From contig JBOIEQ010000013.1 of the NCBI GenBank assembly GCA_050741255.1, positions 1 through 49,180 on the forward strand: 49,180 nt of DNA, in the 5' to 3' direction. This document shows positions 32,505-40,334 of this stretch, piece by piece. This stretch comes from CAZXNF01 sp050741255. GTDB taxonomy: Bacteria; Pseudomonadota; Gammaproteobacteria; Burkholderiales; SG8-41. The notes below the pieces were generated by a model. That model saw only the letters and a program-made list of their open reading frames with translations. It did not search any database and had not been told where the DNA came from. The position numbers and the translations under genes were made by a program. The first letter of the stretch is position 1. Every line of letters begins with the position of its first letter.

Positions 32505-33413
32505 CTACGGGGCCCTGTGCGATGCGGCGGGGTTATGGAGCTGCAGACAGTGACGCAGGCTCGCGCGCCAGGGGTGCAACGGAATGTCGGCGCCGAAAGT
32601 GCGGACGAACTTCTCGCAGGCAAGACGCGAATTGGCGGGCCGCACGGCCGCTGCCCCGTATTCCGCGGCCGTCACCGGCACTAACCGCGCGCGCGGGTCG
32701 ACGCCTAGCGCGGCGGTTTCCTCGAGGATCGCCTGCGCGAAACCGAACCATGTCGTCTCGCCCGTGGCCGTGCAATGAAACGTGCCGAGCCGCGTTGATC
32801 CTGCCGGTTCGGCCGGCAGCGCCTGCGCCAGCGTGACGGCGATGCCGGCGATATCCGTCGCCCAGGTCGGCGCGCCGTGCTGGTCGTCGACGACGCGCAA
32901 CTCTTTCGCCTGCGCGGCCTGTTCGAGGATCGCCGTCAGGAAGTTTCGCCCGGTGGCGCTGTAGACCCAGCCCGTGCGCAGGATGAGGTGGCGCGCGCCG
33001 CTCGCGCGGATGGCCGCCTCGCCGGCGAGCTTGCTGGCGCCGTAAATGTTGAGCGGCGCGGTCGCATCGGTCTCTGCGTACGGGCCGGGCTTGCGACCGT
33101 CGAACACGTAGTCCGTCGAGAAGTGGATCAGGAGCGCATCGAGTTCGCGCGCGGTGGCCGCCAGCATGGCCACCGCGTCCGCGTTGATGGTTTGCGCAAG
33201 CGCCGGTTCGCGTTCCGCGCGCTCCACCGCGGTCATCGCTGCCGCGTTGACGATCACGTCGGGTGCGGCGGCACGCAGTACTGCCGCCAGCGTGTCCGGG
33301 CGGGAGAGGTCGAAGCCTGCGCGCGGCGGTGCGATCAGTTCGACCGCGCCGGGCAGCGCCGCGGCAAAGGCCGTACCCACCTGGCCGGTGCCGCCGGTCA
33401 GCAGTACTTTCAA
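32505..33413 (-). CDS. rfbD: dTDP-4-dehydrorhamnose reductase
   Basis: 302 residues from TTG at 33413, chosen for the TTGA overlap with the rfbC stop and the standard N-terminus KVLLTGGTGQVG. The frame is open to 33518 without family similarity. LIHFSTDYVFDGRKPG and NIYGASKLAGE (YXXXK) are characteristic, and LILRTGWVYS follows. It reduces dTDP-4-keto-L-rhamnose with NADPH to dTDP-L-rhamnose. It is the last gene of the rfbBACD set; the rfbF promoter lies in the 67-bp gap after it. Confidence 0.92.
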   Translation of the reverse strand: MKVLLTGGTGQVGTAFAAALPGAVELIAPPRAGFDLSRPDTLAAVLRAAAPDVIVNAAAMTAVERAEREPALAQTINADAVAMLAATARELDALLIHFSTDYVFDGRKPGPYAETDATAPLNIYGASKLAGEAAIRASGARHLILRTGWVYSATGRNFLTAILEQAAQAKELRVVDDQHGAPTWATDIAGIAVTLAQALPAEPAGSTRLGTFHCTATGETTWFGFAQAILEETAALGVDPRARLVPVTAAEYGAAAVRPANSRLACEKFVRTFGADIPLHPWRASLRHCLQLHNPAASHRAP

Positions 33414-33952
33414 GCGAAGGTCACGGCGTCGGCAAGCGGACGGCCGGCGCGGTCCTTGTCCGACACGATGGGGGCACCGGTGAGGGGCCAGTGGATGCCG
33501 AGCGCGGGGTCGTTCCACAGCAGGCAGTGCTCGTCCGCGGGCGCGTAGTAGTCAGTGGTTTTGTAGAGCACTTCCGCGCTATCTGCGACGACGAGAAAGC
33601 CGTGCGCGCAGCCTTCGGGGATCCACAGTGATTCGCGGTTGTCGGCCGAAAGTCGCGTGCCCTGCCAGCGGCCGAAGGCGGGGCTCGCGCGGCGCAGGTC
33701 CACGACCACGTCGAAGATCTCGCCGGACAGCACGCGCACAAGCTTGCCCTGCGCGCGCGGGGCTTGATAGTGCAGGCCGCGCAGCACGCCGCGCATGGAC
33801 TTCGACTGGTTGTCCTGCACGTAGGAACCGGGGATGCCCGCCGTGGCGAGCGCGCGCGCGTTGAAGCTTTCGAAGAAACAGCCGCGCGCGTCCTCGAACA
33901 CGCGCGGCCGCACCCTGAGGACGCCGGGCAGGCCGGTCTCCGTCACTTCCAT
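33410..33952 (-). CDS. rfbC: dTDP-4-dehydrorhamnose 3,5-epimerase
   Basis: 180 residues, full length for RfbC. RVFEDARGCFFESFNA, GVLRGLHYQ with the catalytic His, FDVVVDLRRASP, and WIPEGCAHGFLV are all present, and YAPADEHCLLWNDP is the usual C-terminal segment. It epimerises C3 and C5 of dTDP-4-keto-6-deoxyglucose. It shares one base with the rfbA stop (TGATG) and overlaps rfbD by TTGA, so the three are translationally linked. Confidence 0.94.
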   Translation of the reverse strand: MEVTETGLPGVLRVRPRVFEDARGCFFESFNARALATAGIPGSYVQDNQSKSMRGVLRGLHYQAPRAQGKLVRVLSGEIFDVVVDLRRASPAFGRWQGTRLSADNRESLWIPEGCAHGFLVVADSAEVLYKTTDYYAPADEHCLLWNDPALGIHWPLTGAPIVSDKDRAGRPLADAVTFA

Positions 33953-34827
33953 CAGAACAGGCGCTCCGACAGCAGCAGCTGGAGATAGCGCCCGTAGGCG
34001 GTTGCCGCGAGCGGCTCGGCGAGCTTGCGCAGCGCCGGCGCGTCGATATAGCCCTGGCGGAAGGCGATCTCCTCGGGGCAGGCGATCTTGAGGCCCTGCC
34101 GGCGTTCGATGGTCTCGATGAAGGTGGCTGCTTCCAGCAGCGACTCGTGCGTGCCGGTGTCGAGCCAGGCAGTGCCGCGGCCGAGGATCGCCACGTCGAG
34201 CGCTCCGCGCGCGAGGTAGTCGCGATTGACGTCGGTGATCTCCAGCTCGCCGCGCGCGGAGGGTTTCAGTTTCGCCGCCACGTCGGCGACGCCCGCGTCG
34301 TAGAAGTACAGGCCGGTGACGGCGTAGCGCGATTGCGGTTGCGCGGGCTTCTCCTCGATGCCGGTGGCGCGCCCCTGCGCGTCGAAGGCCACCACGCCGT
34401 AGCGCTGCGGATCCTGCACCGCGTAGGCAAAGATGGTGGCGCCGTTTTTTTTCTGCGCGGCGCGCGCAAGCTTGGCCGCGAGGTCGGTGCCGTAGAACAG
34501 GTTGTCGCCGAGAATCAGCGCCACCGGATCACGGCCGATGAACTCGCGGCCGATCAGGAAGGCCTGCGCGATGCCTTCGGGCTTTGCCTGCACCGCGTAA
34601 CGGATGCTGATGCCCCACTGTTTGCCGTCACCCAGCAACTGCTCGAAGCGCGGCGTGTCCTGCGGCGTCGAGATCAGCAGGATGTCGCGCACGCCAGCGA
34701 GCATCAGCGTGCTGAGCGGGTAATAGATCATGGGCTTGTCGTACACCGGCAGCAGCTGCTTGGAGATCACCTGCGTGACCGGGTAGAGGCGGGTGCCGGA
34801 ACCGCCGGCGAGGATGATGCCTTTCAT
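33952..34827 (-). CDS. rfbA: Glucose-1-phosphate thymidylyltransferase
   Basis: 291 residues. MKGIILAGGSGTRLYPVT, SKQLLPVYDKPMIYYPLST, and LILGDNLFYG are the family signatures. TAWLDTGTHESLLEA near 225-239 is the conserved C-terminal part. It starts the dTDP-rhamnose pathway. The sequence upstream of its ATG is not a normal ribosome-binding site: it is the repeat-rich left end of the four-helix-bundle insertion (34831-34854), so its translation signal may have been altered by that insertion. Confidence 0.95.
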   Translation of the reverse strand: MKGIILAGGSGTRLYPVTQVISKQLLPVYDKPMIYYPLSTLMLAGVRDILLISTPQDTPRFEQLLGDGKQWGISIRYAVQAKPEGIAQAFLIGREFIGRDPVALILGDNLFYGTDLAAKLARAAQKKNGATIFAYAVQDPQRYGVVAFDAQGRATGIEEKPAQPQSRYAVTGLYFYDAGVADVAAKLKPSARGELEITDVNRDYLARGALDVAILGRGTAWLDTGTHESLLEAATFIETIERRQGLKIACPEEIAFRQGYIDAPALRKLAEPLAATAYGRYLQLLLSERLF

Positions 34828-34830
34828 TTT

Positions 34831-34854
34831 GGGTGATGGGTCATGAGTGATGGG
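34831..34854 (+). repeat. Left 24-bp terminal inverted repeat of the four-helix-bundle insertion
   Basis: Begins GGGTGATGGGTCATGAG. It sits three bases upstream of the rfbA ATG on the opposite strand and is followed by a further GATGGGTGATGGG stretch. Confidence 0.65.
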
Positions 34855-34863
34855 TGATGGGTG

Positions 34864-35235
34864 TTATCGCAGGAGCGACTTGTGCAATCCGGTGAGGAGT
34901 CGTGAGACGTGGTCAATCGTATCGAATACAGGGGCTTTACTCTCGATATAGCCAAGATCGGAAGCAATGAGCAATTGTGTCTCGAGCTCGCTCAGCGATC
35001 CGCGTGCAATGTTCAGGAACTGCGCGAATTCTTTCCGGCTGGTGCGGGCGGCACCTTCGGCGATGTTACTCGGAACGGAAACCGCGGCGCGGCGCATTTT
35101 AGACGTCAACCCGAATACTTCTTCCCTCGGGAAGCTTTGCGTCAATGTGTAAATGTTGCGGACGAGTTCCCGGGCGCATTTCCAGGCTTCCAGCCGGTAG
35201 TGCGGACGCAACGTGGGCATGGAGACTTTTCCCAT
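34864..35235 (-). CDS. Four-helix-bundle protein (23S rRNA intervening-sequence protein family)
   Basis: 123 residues. YRLEAWKCARELVRNIYTL, then FPREEVFGLTSKMRRAAVSV, PSNIAEGAARTSRKEFAQFL and SLSELETQLLIASDLGYI are the standard helices and loop signatures of the S23/IVP family, which also contains the diversity-generating-retroelement protein Avd. Proteins of this family are small, basic and probably nucleic-acid binding; their function outside rRNA introns is not settled. No reverse transcriptase or variable repeat is visible nearby, so an Avd role is not supported. The gene lies alone between inverted repeats inside the rfb operon. Confidence 0.88.
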   Translation of the reverse strand: MGKVSMPTLRPHYRLEAWKCARELVRNIYTLTQSFPREEVFGLTSKMRRAAVSVPSNIAEGAARTSRKEFAQFLNIARGSLSELETQLLIASDLGYIESKAPVFDTIDHVSRLLTGLHKSLLR

Positions 35236-35254
35236 CGCTCATCACCCATTACCC
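35231..35254 (-). repeat. Right 24-bp terminal inverted repeat of the four-helix-bundle insertion
   Basis: On the minus strand it begins GGGTAATGGGTGATGAG. It includes the rfbB stop codon (35242-35244) and encodes the rfbB C-terminal GNG, and its other end lies just before the start of the four-helix-bundle gene. Confidence 0.65.
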
Positions 35255-36318
35255 AGCACCGATTTCCGGTGTTGGTAGTTGAGGGTGAGCCACTCGCGGT
35301 ATTCGCCGCTCGTGACCTGCCGCACCCATTCGTCGTTACCCAGGTACCAGCGGACCGTCGCGGCGAGCGCCTGGTCGAAGGACGTGCGCGCGTGCCAGCC
35401 GAGCTCGCCTTCGAGCTTCGCGCAGTTGATCGCGTAGCGCTGGTCGTGTCCGGGGCGGTCGGTAACGAAGGCGATCAGGCGCGCGTGCGGCCGCCCGGCG
35501 GGGTGCAGGTCGTCCAGCAGCGCGCACAGCGCGCGCACGAGATCGAGGTTGCTGCGCTCGTTGCGGCCGCCGATCAGGTAGGTCTCGCCGGGGCGCCCGC
35601 GCGCGAGCACCTCGCGGATCGCCTCGCAGTGGTCCGCCACGAACAGCCAGTCGCGGACGTTCGCGCCGTTGCCGTACACGGGCAGCGGTTTGCCGGCGAG
35701 CGCGTTGAGCGTCATGAGCGGGATCAGCTTCTCCGGAAACTGCCGCGGCCCGAAGTTGTTCGAGCAGTTGGTCAGCAGCGTCGGCAGGCCGTAGGTGTGG
35801 TGGTAGGCGCGTACCAGGTGGTCGGACCCCGCCTTCGACGCGGCGTACGGGCTATTGGGCCGGTACGGCGAGGCTTCGGTGAACGGCGGCTCGTCCGCGC
35901 TCAAGGAGCCGTAGACCTCGTCGGTCGACACGTGCAGGAAGCGGAACGCTGCCTGTTGCGCGCCGAAGCGTGCCTGCCACCACAGGCGGGTTTCCTCGAG
36001 CAGCGCCCAGGTACCGGTCACGTTGGTGCGGATGAAGGCTTCCGGGCCGTGGATCGAACGGTCCACGTGGCTCTCGGCCGCGAAATGCACGACCGCTTCC
36101 GGCGCGTGGTGCTCCAGCAGCCCGCGCACCAGCGTCCGGTCGTTGATGTCGCCATGCACGAAGGTATGTCGCGAGTCGCCGGCGAGCGCGGCGAGGTTGG
36201 CCGCGTTGCCGGCATAGGTCAGGCTGTCGAGCGTCACCACCGGCGTGCCGCGCGCGGTGATCCAGTCCAGCACGAAGGCCGAGCCGATAAACCCTGCGCC
36301 TCCCGTGACCAGTATCAT
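35242..36318 (-). CDS. rfbB: dTDP-glucose 4,6-dehydratase
   Basis: 358 residues. MILVTGGAGFIGSAFV is the Rossmann loop, HVSTDEVYGSL holds the active-site Thr-Asp-Glu, and SPYAASKAGSDHLVRAY holds YXXXK. NWLF-type segment VRDWLFVADHCEAI and DRPGHDQRYAIN follow, as in RfbB. It converts dTDP-glucose to dTDP-4-keto-6-deoxyglucose. The final codons come from the inverted repeat of the insertion downstream, so the natural C-terminus may have been slightly changed. Its ATG overlaps the stop of a 32-codon ORF upstream. Confidence 0.95.
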   Translation of the reverse strand: MILVTGGAGFIGSAFVLDWITARGTPVVTLDSLTYAGNAANLAALAGDSRHTFVHGDINDRTLVRGLLEHHAPEAVVHFAAESHVDRSIHGPEAFIRTNVTGTWALLEETRLWWQARFGAQQAAFRFLHVSTDEVYGSLSADEPPFTEASPYRPNSPYAASKAGSDHLVRAYHHTYGLPTLLTNCSNNFGPRQFPEKLIPLMTLNALAGKPLPVYGNGANVRDWLFVADHCEAIREVLARGRPGETYLIGGRNERSNLDLVRALCALLDDLHPAGRPHARLIAFVTDRPGHDQRYAINCAKLEGELGWHARTSFDQALAATVRWYLGNDEWVRQVTSGEYREWLTLNYQHRKSVLGNG

Positions 36319-36413
36319 TGGCGTACTCTATCTGCGAAAGCGATTGCAGCCATCTCAACGGCCGCTATGGGTTGCGCAGGCGTTGGGTCGCCTCCCATGA
36401 CCAGTATCGTCAT
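36315..36413 (-). CDS. Doubtful 32-codon ORF that begins like rfbB
   Basis: Minus-strand ATG at 36413 to TGA at 36315, ending in an ATGA overlap with the rfbB start. Its first codons read MTILVMGGDP, close to the rfbB start MILVTGGAG, and the DNA matches: about 20 bases around ACTGGTCATGGGAGGC versus ACTGGTCACGGGAGGC. The rest has no similarity. It may be a short leader gene or a leftover of a small duplication at the rfbB 5' end. No Shine-Dalgarno site stands out. Confidence 0.3.
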   Translation of the reverse strand: MTILVMGGDPTPAQPIAAVEMAAIAFADRVRQ

Positions 36414-36419
36414 CGGCGA

Positions 36420-37439
36420 TCAGACCGCGGCCGGAATGCGGTGGTAGGCGCGGTACCACTCGACGTAACGGGCGAGCCCGGTGTCGAGCGGCGTGGATGG
36501 GGCGAAGCCGACGTCGCGCTGCAGGTCGGCCACGTCGGCACAGGTTTCCAGTACGTCGCCCGGCTGCATGGGCAGCAGATTCTTCTTTGCGGTGCGTTGC
36601 AGGAGGCGCTCGAGCGTGGCGATGAAGACGCCGAGCGCCACCGGGGTGTGGTTGCCGATGTTGTAGAGCCGGTACGGCGCGTGACTGCTCGCCGGGTCCG
36701 GCCGCGCCGGGTCGAAGGCGGGGGCGGCCGCGGGTACTTTATCGAGCACGCGCACCACGCCTTCCACGACATCGTCGATGTAGGTGAAATCGCGCTTCAT
36801 CCGGCCGTGGTTGAAGACGTCGATCGTCTGCCCGTCGAGGATGGCCTTGGTGAAAATCGCATAGGCCATGTCGGGTCGGCCCCACGGGCCATACACCGTG
36901 AAGAAGCGCAGTCCCGTCGCCGGCAGCCGGTAGAGGTGACTGTAGGCATGCGCCATCAGCTCGTTCGCCTTCTTGGTCGCGGCGTAGAGGCTCACCGGGT
37001 GGTCCGCGCCCGCGTGCGTGGAGTAGGGTAGCGCGGTATTGGCGCCGTACACGCTGGAACTCGAAGCGAAGACCAGGTGTTCCACGCCGTGATGGCGGCA
37101 GCCTTCGAGGATGTTGAGAAAACCGGCGAGATTGGATTGCGCGTAGGCCTGCGGATTCTTCAGCGAATAGCGGACGCCGGCCTGTGCGGCGAGATGCACC
37201 ACGCGCGGGCAGCGTTCCCGCGCGAACAGCGCGGCCGTGGCCGTGGTGTCCGCGAGATCGAGTTTCTCGAAACGGAAGCGCGCGTGTGAACGCAGTTGTT
37301 CGAGGCGCGCGCGCTTGAGAGCGACATCGTAGTAATCGTTGAGGTTGTCAACGCCGATCACTTCGTCGCCGCGCGCGAGCAGGCGCTGCGCGGTGTGCAT
37401 GCCGATAAAACCCGCGATGCCGGTGACGAGAATTTTCAT
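36420..37439 (-). CDS. UDP-glucuronate 4-epimerase-like NAD-dependent epimerase
   Basis: 339 residues. MKILVTGIAGFIGMHTAQRL, VIGVDNLNDYYDVALKRARL and LAAQAGVRYSLKNPQAYAQS are the signatures of the CapI/LspL/WbnF type UDP-glucuronate 4-epimerase; SLYAATKKANELMAHAYSHL holds YXXXK, and FFTVYGPWGRPDMA follows. It would make UDP-galacturonate for the surface glycan. It is the most upstream gene of the minus-strand locus and lies divergent from waaC. A TAGAAT that could be a -10 box lies about 27 nt upstream of its ATG, without a clear -35. Confidence 0.88.
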   Translation of the reverse strand: MKILVTGIAGFIGMHTAQRLLARGDEVIGVDNLNDYYDVALKRARLEQLRSHARFRFEKLDLADTTATAALFARERCPRVVHLAAQAGVRYSLKNPQAYAQSNLAGFLNILEGCRHHGVEHLVFASSSSVYGANTALPYSTHAGADHPVSLYAATKKANELMAHAYSHLYRLPATGLRFFTVYGPWGRPDMAYAIFTKAILDGQTIDVFNHGRMKRDFTYIDDVVEGVVRVLDKVPAAAPAFDPARPDPASSHAPYRLYNIGNHTPVALGVFIATLERLLQRTAKKNLLPMQPGDVLETCADVADLQRDVGFAPSTPLDTGLARYVEWYRAYHRIPAAV

Positions 37440-37552
37440 GGAGGGGCGGTCGGAAGTGTTTGTATTCTAGGCGCTATCCCCGATTGCGTGTAGGCTCGCG
37501 CCTGCGCGCGATCGTGCGGTCAACGGTCCATCGCGCACGCATACACCCAGGC

Positions 37553-38494
37553 ATGAAACGCATTCTCCTCATCAAGACGTCCTCGCTAGGCGACGTGGTG
37601 CACAACCTGCCCGTGGTCAGCGACATCCGCCGCGCCCACCCCGGCGCGCAGGTGGAGTGGGTGGTCGAGCGCGCGTTCGCCGACATCCCGCGCCGGCATT
37701 CCGGGGTCGCGCAGGTGATCGAGGTGGAGCTGCGCCGCTGGCGCCGCGCGTTCTGGCGGAGCGACGTGCGCGGCGCCGCGCGCCACGTCATCGATGCGCT
37801 CCAGCGCGAACCGTACGACGCGATCGTCGACACGCAGGGCCTGATGAAAAGCGCGTGGCTGGCCTGGCGCGCGCGCGGGCCGGCGTACGGCAAGGACTGG
37901 GCGAGCGCGCGCGAGCCGCTGGCGTTTTTCTACGACCGCTCGTTCGCGATCCCCTGGTCCCTGCACGCCGTCGAGCGTAACCGCTTGCTGGCGGCGCGCG
38001 CGCTGGGCTACACCGTCAGCGGCGCGCCGGACTTCGGCATCGCCGCCTCGCCGGCGGTTGGCGACGGCCCGTACGCCGTGCTGCTCCACGCGACCAGCGC
38101 GGGCAACAAGTTGTGGCCGGAGGCGCACTGGATCGCGTTGTCGGCTGCGTTGCGTGCCCGCGGCCTGCGCTGCGTGTTGCCATGGGGCAGCCCGGAGGAA
38201 CGTGCGCGCAGTGAACGGCTGGCGGCCGGCATGGACGGCGCGCAGGTGCCGCCCGCGCTGTCGCTCCCCGCCGTGACGCAGTTGCTGGGCGGTGCGCGCG
38301 GCGTGGTCGGCGTCGACACGGGCCTGACGCATCTGGCCGGCGCGCTCGGCGTGCCGACGGTCGGGATTTTTGTGGCGACCGATCCGGCGGCAACCGGCCT
38401 GTACGGCTGCCCGCACGGGATCAATGTCGGCGATGGGCGTGGCGTTCCCGCCGTGGCGGCCGTGATCGCCGCGCTTGATCGTACGGGTAGCTGA
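37553..38494 (+). CDS. waaC: Lipopolysaccharide heptosyltransferase I
   Basis: 313 residues from ATG at 37553; the open frame back to 37460 has no family similarity. MKRILLIKTSSLGDVVHNLP is the GT9 N-terminus, YDAIVDTQGLMKSAWLA is typical for WaaC, and LLHATSAGNKLWPE and VVGVDTGLTHLAGALGVPTV form the donor (ADP-heptose) site. It adds the first heptose to Kdo2-lipid A on the cytoplasmic face of the inner membrane. It is followed directly by waaA (2 bp between stop and start). Confidence 0.93.
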   Translation: MKRILLIKTSSLGDVVHNLPVVSDIRRAHPGAQVEWVVERAFADIPRRHSGVAQVIEVELRRWRRAFWRSDVRGAARHVIDALQREPYDAIVDTQGLMKSAWLAWRARGPAYGKDWASAREPLAFFYDRSFAIPWSLHAVERNRLLAARALGYTVSGAPDFGIAASPAVGDGPYAVLLHATSAGNKLWPEAHWIALSAALRARGLRCVLPWGSPEERARSERLAAGMDGAQVPPALSLPAVTQLLGGARGVVGVDTGLTHLAGALGVPTVGIFVATDPAATGLYGCPHGINVGDGRGVPAVAAVIAALDRTGS

Positions 38495-38496
38495 GC

Positions 38497-39759
38497 ATGC
38501 GTCTGCTCTATCAACTGCTGCTCTGGCTCGCTGCGCCGCGCATTGCCTGGCACCTGTTTGCACGGTCGCGCCGCGAGCCCGGCTACCGCACGCACGTGGC
38601 GGAGCGCTTCGGCCGTTACGATTTTCCCATCGCGCAACCGGTCATCTGGATCCACGCGGTATCGGTCGGCGAAACGCGCGCCGCGCAGCCGCTGATCGAA
38701 ACGCTGCTGGCGCAGTACCCCGGGCATGCCGTGCTGCTGACCCACATGACGCCCACCGGCCGTGACACCGGCGTGGACCTCGCGGGCGACCGTATTTACC
38801 GGTGCTACCTGCCGTACGACTATCCGTTCGCGGTGCGGCGTTTCCTCGAACATTTTCGCCCGGTGCTGGGGCTGCTGATGGAAACCGAGATCTGGCCCAA
38901 CCTCATTGCGGCGTGTCGCGCGCGCGGCATCCCGCTGCACCTGGTGAACGCGCGGCTGTCGGAAAAATCGTTCGGACGCTACCGGCTGGGCGGCGGCTTC
39001 GTGCGGGAGACGCTCGCCGCGCTTACCGGCATCGCCGCGCAGACGGAGGAGGACGCTGCGCGCTTCCGCGCGCTCGGCGCAAGCGCGGTGACGGTCACCG
39101 GCAACATCAAGTTCGATCTGGCGCCGCCGCCCGCACTGGTGGCGCGCGGGCACGCCTGGCGCGCGGCGCTGGCCGGCCGCAAGCTGTGGCTCGCCGCCAG
39201 CACGCGCGAAGGCGAGGAAGTCTTGCTGCTGGACGCGTTCGCTGCGCTGCGCCTGCCCGGCGTGCTGCTTGCGCTGGTGCCGCGCCATCCGCAACGCTTC
39301 GACGAAGTCGCGCGCCTCGCAGCGTCGCGCGGTCTGCGCGTGCAGCGTAGCAGCGCCGATGCGGCCGTTGCGCCGGCCGCCGACACGCAGGTGTGGCTGG
39401 GCGACTCCATGGGCGAACTGTTCGCCTGGTACGCGGCCTGCGATTGCGCGTTCGTCGGCGGCAGCCTGCTGCCGTTCGGCGGCCAGAACCTGATCGAGGC
39501 CTGCGCGGTGGGCGCGCCGGTGGTCATCGGACCGCACACCTTCAACTTCGCCGAGGCGACCCGCCGTGCGGTCGAGGCGGGCGCGGCGGTGCAGGTGGCG
39601 GATGCCACCGTGCTTGCGCAGGCGGTGCGGGAGATCCTCGAGGATGCCGGCCGCGCGCAGGCAATGGCGGCGGCAGGACGCGCGTTCGCCGAACGTCATC
39701 GCGGCGCCACGGCGCGCACGCTGGCCACGCTGGCCGCGCCCCCTCAACAGGCGAGGTAG
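38497..39759 (+). CDS. waaA: 3-deoxy-D-manno-octulosonic acid transferase (Kdo transferase)
   Basis: 420 residues. MRLLYQLLLWLAAPRIAW is an N-terminal membrane anchor. IWIHAVSVGETRAAQPLIE carries the catalytic Glu of the GT30 family, LMETEIWPNLIAACR and LVNARLSEKSFGRY are conserved, and FVGGSLLPFGGQNLIEACA is the CMP-Kdo-binding end. It transfers Kdo to lipid IVA. The gene ends 16 bp inside the convergent 5-formyltetrahydrofolate cyclo-ligase gene. Confidence 0.94.
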   Translation: MRLLYQLLLWLAAPRIAWHLFARSRREPGYRTHVAERFGRYDFPIAQPVIWIHAVSVGETRAAQPLIETLLAQYPGHAVLLTHMTPTGRDTGVDLAGDRIYRCYLPYDYPFAVRRFLEHFRPVLGLLMETEIWPNLIAACRARGIPLHLVNARLSEKSFGRYRLGGGFVRETLAALTGIAAQTEEDAARFRALGASAVTVTGNIKFDLAPPPALVARGHAWRAALAGRKLWLAASTREGEEVLLLDAFAALRLPGVLLALVPRHPQRFDEVARLAASRGLRVQRSSADAAVAPAADTQVWLGDSMGELFAWYAACDCAFVGGSLLPFGGQNLIEACAVGAPVVIGPHTFNFAEATRRAVEAGAAVQVADATVLAQAVREILEDAGRAQAMAAAGRAFAERHRGATARTLATLAAPPQQAR

Positions 39760-40334
39760 GCGTCTTTCTCGGTGACGATCAGATCGGCGCGCTGGTCGGC
39801 GGGGCCGGTCGGCAGGTCGGGCAAGATCTGCACTTCGAACGCGGCGGCCACCAGCACGGGGCGCGCCGGGAAACGCGCGATCAGGCGGTCGTAGTAGCCG
39901 CGACCATAGCCCAAGCGCTTGCCGTTGACCGTGAAGGCCACGCCCGGCAGCAGCACGAAGTCGATGTCGGCGAGCGCGACCGCCGCGCAGCGCGCGGGAT
40001 CGGGCTCGCGCAGCCCCCATTTTCCCGGCACGGTCTCGCGCGCGGGATCCGCCACCGCGAGGGGATCGATCTCGCCCGTGTCCGCATTGATGCGCGGGAG
40101 CGCCAGCCGCGCGCCGCGGGCGAGCGTGTCGCGGACGAAGCCGGTGGTGTCGAGTTCGCTGCCGAAGGAGAGGTAGGCCATTACGCAGCGCGCGCTGCGC
40201 CAGGCGTCGAGCGCCGTCACGCGTTCCAGCGCGCGGGCGCCGGCAGCGGCGCGTGCCGCGGGTGCCAGGGCATCCCGCGCGGCGAGTATGTGTGTGCGGA
40301 GGGTTTTTTTTTGCGCGCGCAGCGCGTCGGTCAC
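39744..40334 (-). CDS. 5-formyltetrahydrofolate cyclo-ligase
   Basis: 196 residues. LRAQKKTLRTHILAARDAL begins the fold, ALPRINADTGEID and LLPGVAFTVNGKRLGYGRGY, with the YGRGYYD nucleotide loop, identify the family (YgfA/MTHFS). It converts 5-formyl-THF to 5,10-methenyl-THF with ATP. The start overlaps the tolC-family gene stop by ATGA. Codons 8-9 include a run of nine A (plus-strand T around 40304-40312), a possible slippage site. The 3' end overlaps waaA by 16 bp tail to tail. Confidence 0.92.
   Translation of the reverse strand: MTDALRAQKKTLRTHILAARDALAPAARAAAGARALERVTALDAWRSARCVMAYLSFGSELDTTGFVRDTLARGARLALPRINADTGEIDPLAVADPARETVPGKWGLREPDPARCAAVALADIDFVLLPGVAFTVNGKRLGYGRGYYDRLIARFPARPVLVAAAFEVQILPDLPTGPADQRADLIVTEKDAYLAC

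Larger units (their letters stand above)
34831..35254. mobile_element. Candidate IVS-like insertion: four-helix-bundle gene bounded by 24-bp inverted repeats
   Basis: The plus-strand 34831-34854 and the reverse complement of 35231-35254 match at 21 of 24 positions (counted by eye; mismatches at repeat positions 5, 12 and 18). Each end is built from GTGATGGGT-like units, and the left side carries one more unit (to about 34862). Between them lies only the four-helix-bundle gene. The block separates rfbB from rfbA, which are normally adjacent. The right repeat contributes the last codons and stop of rfbB; the left one replaces the leader of rfbA. No transposase is encoded. Confidence 0.6.

Noticed and set aside
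34864..35235. Avd of a diversity-generating retroelement
   Set aside because: No reverse transcriptase, template repeat or variable repeat is visible near the four-helix-bundle gene.
38008..40020. Minus-strand ORF of 670 codons opposite waaC and waaA
   Set aside because: It crosses two real genes and part of the folate cyclo-ligase gene in a different frame and has no recognisable domain.
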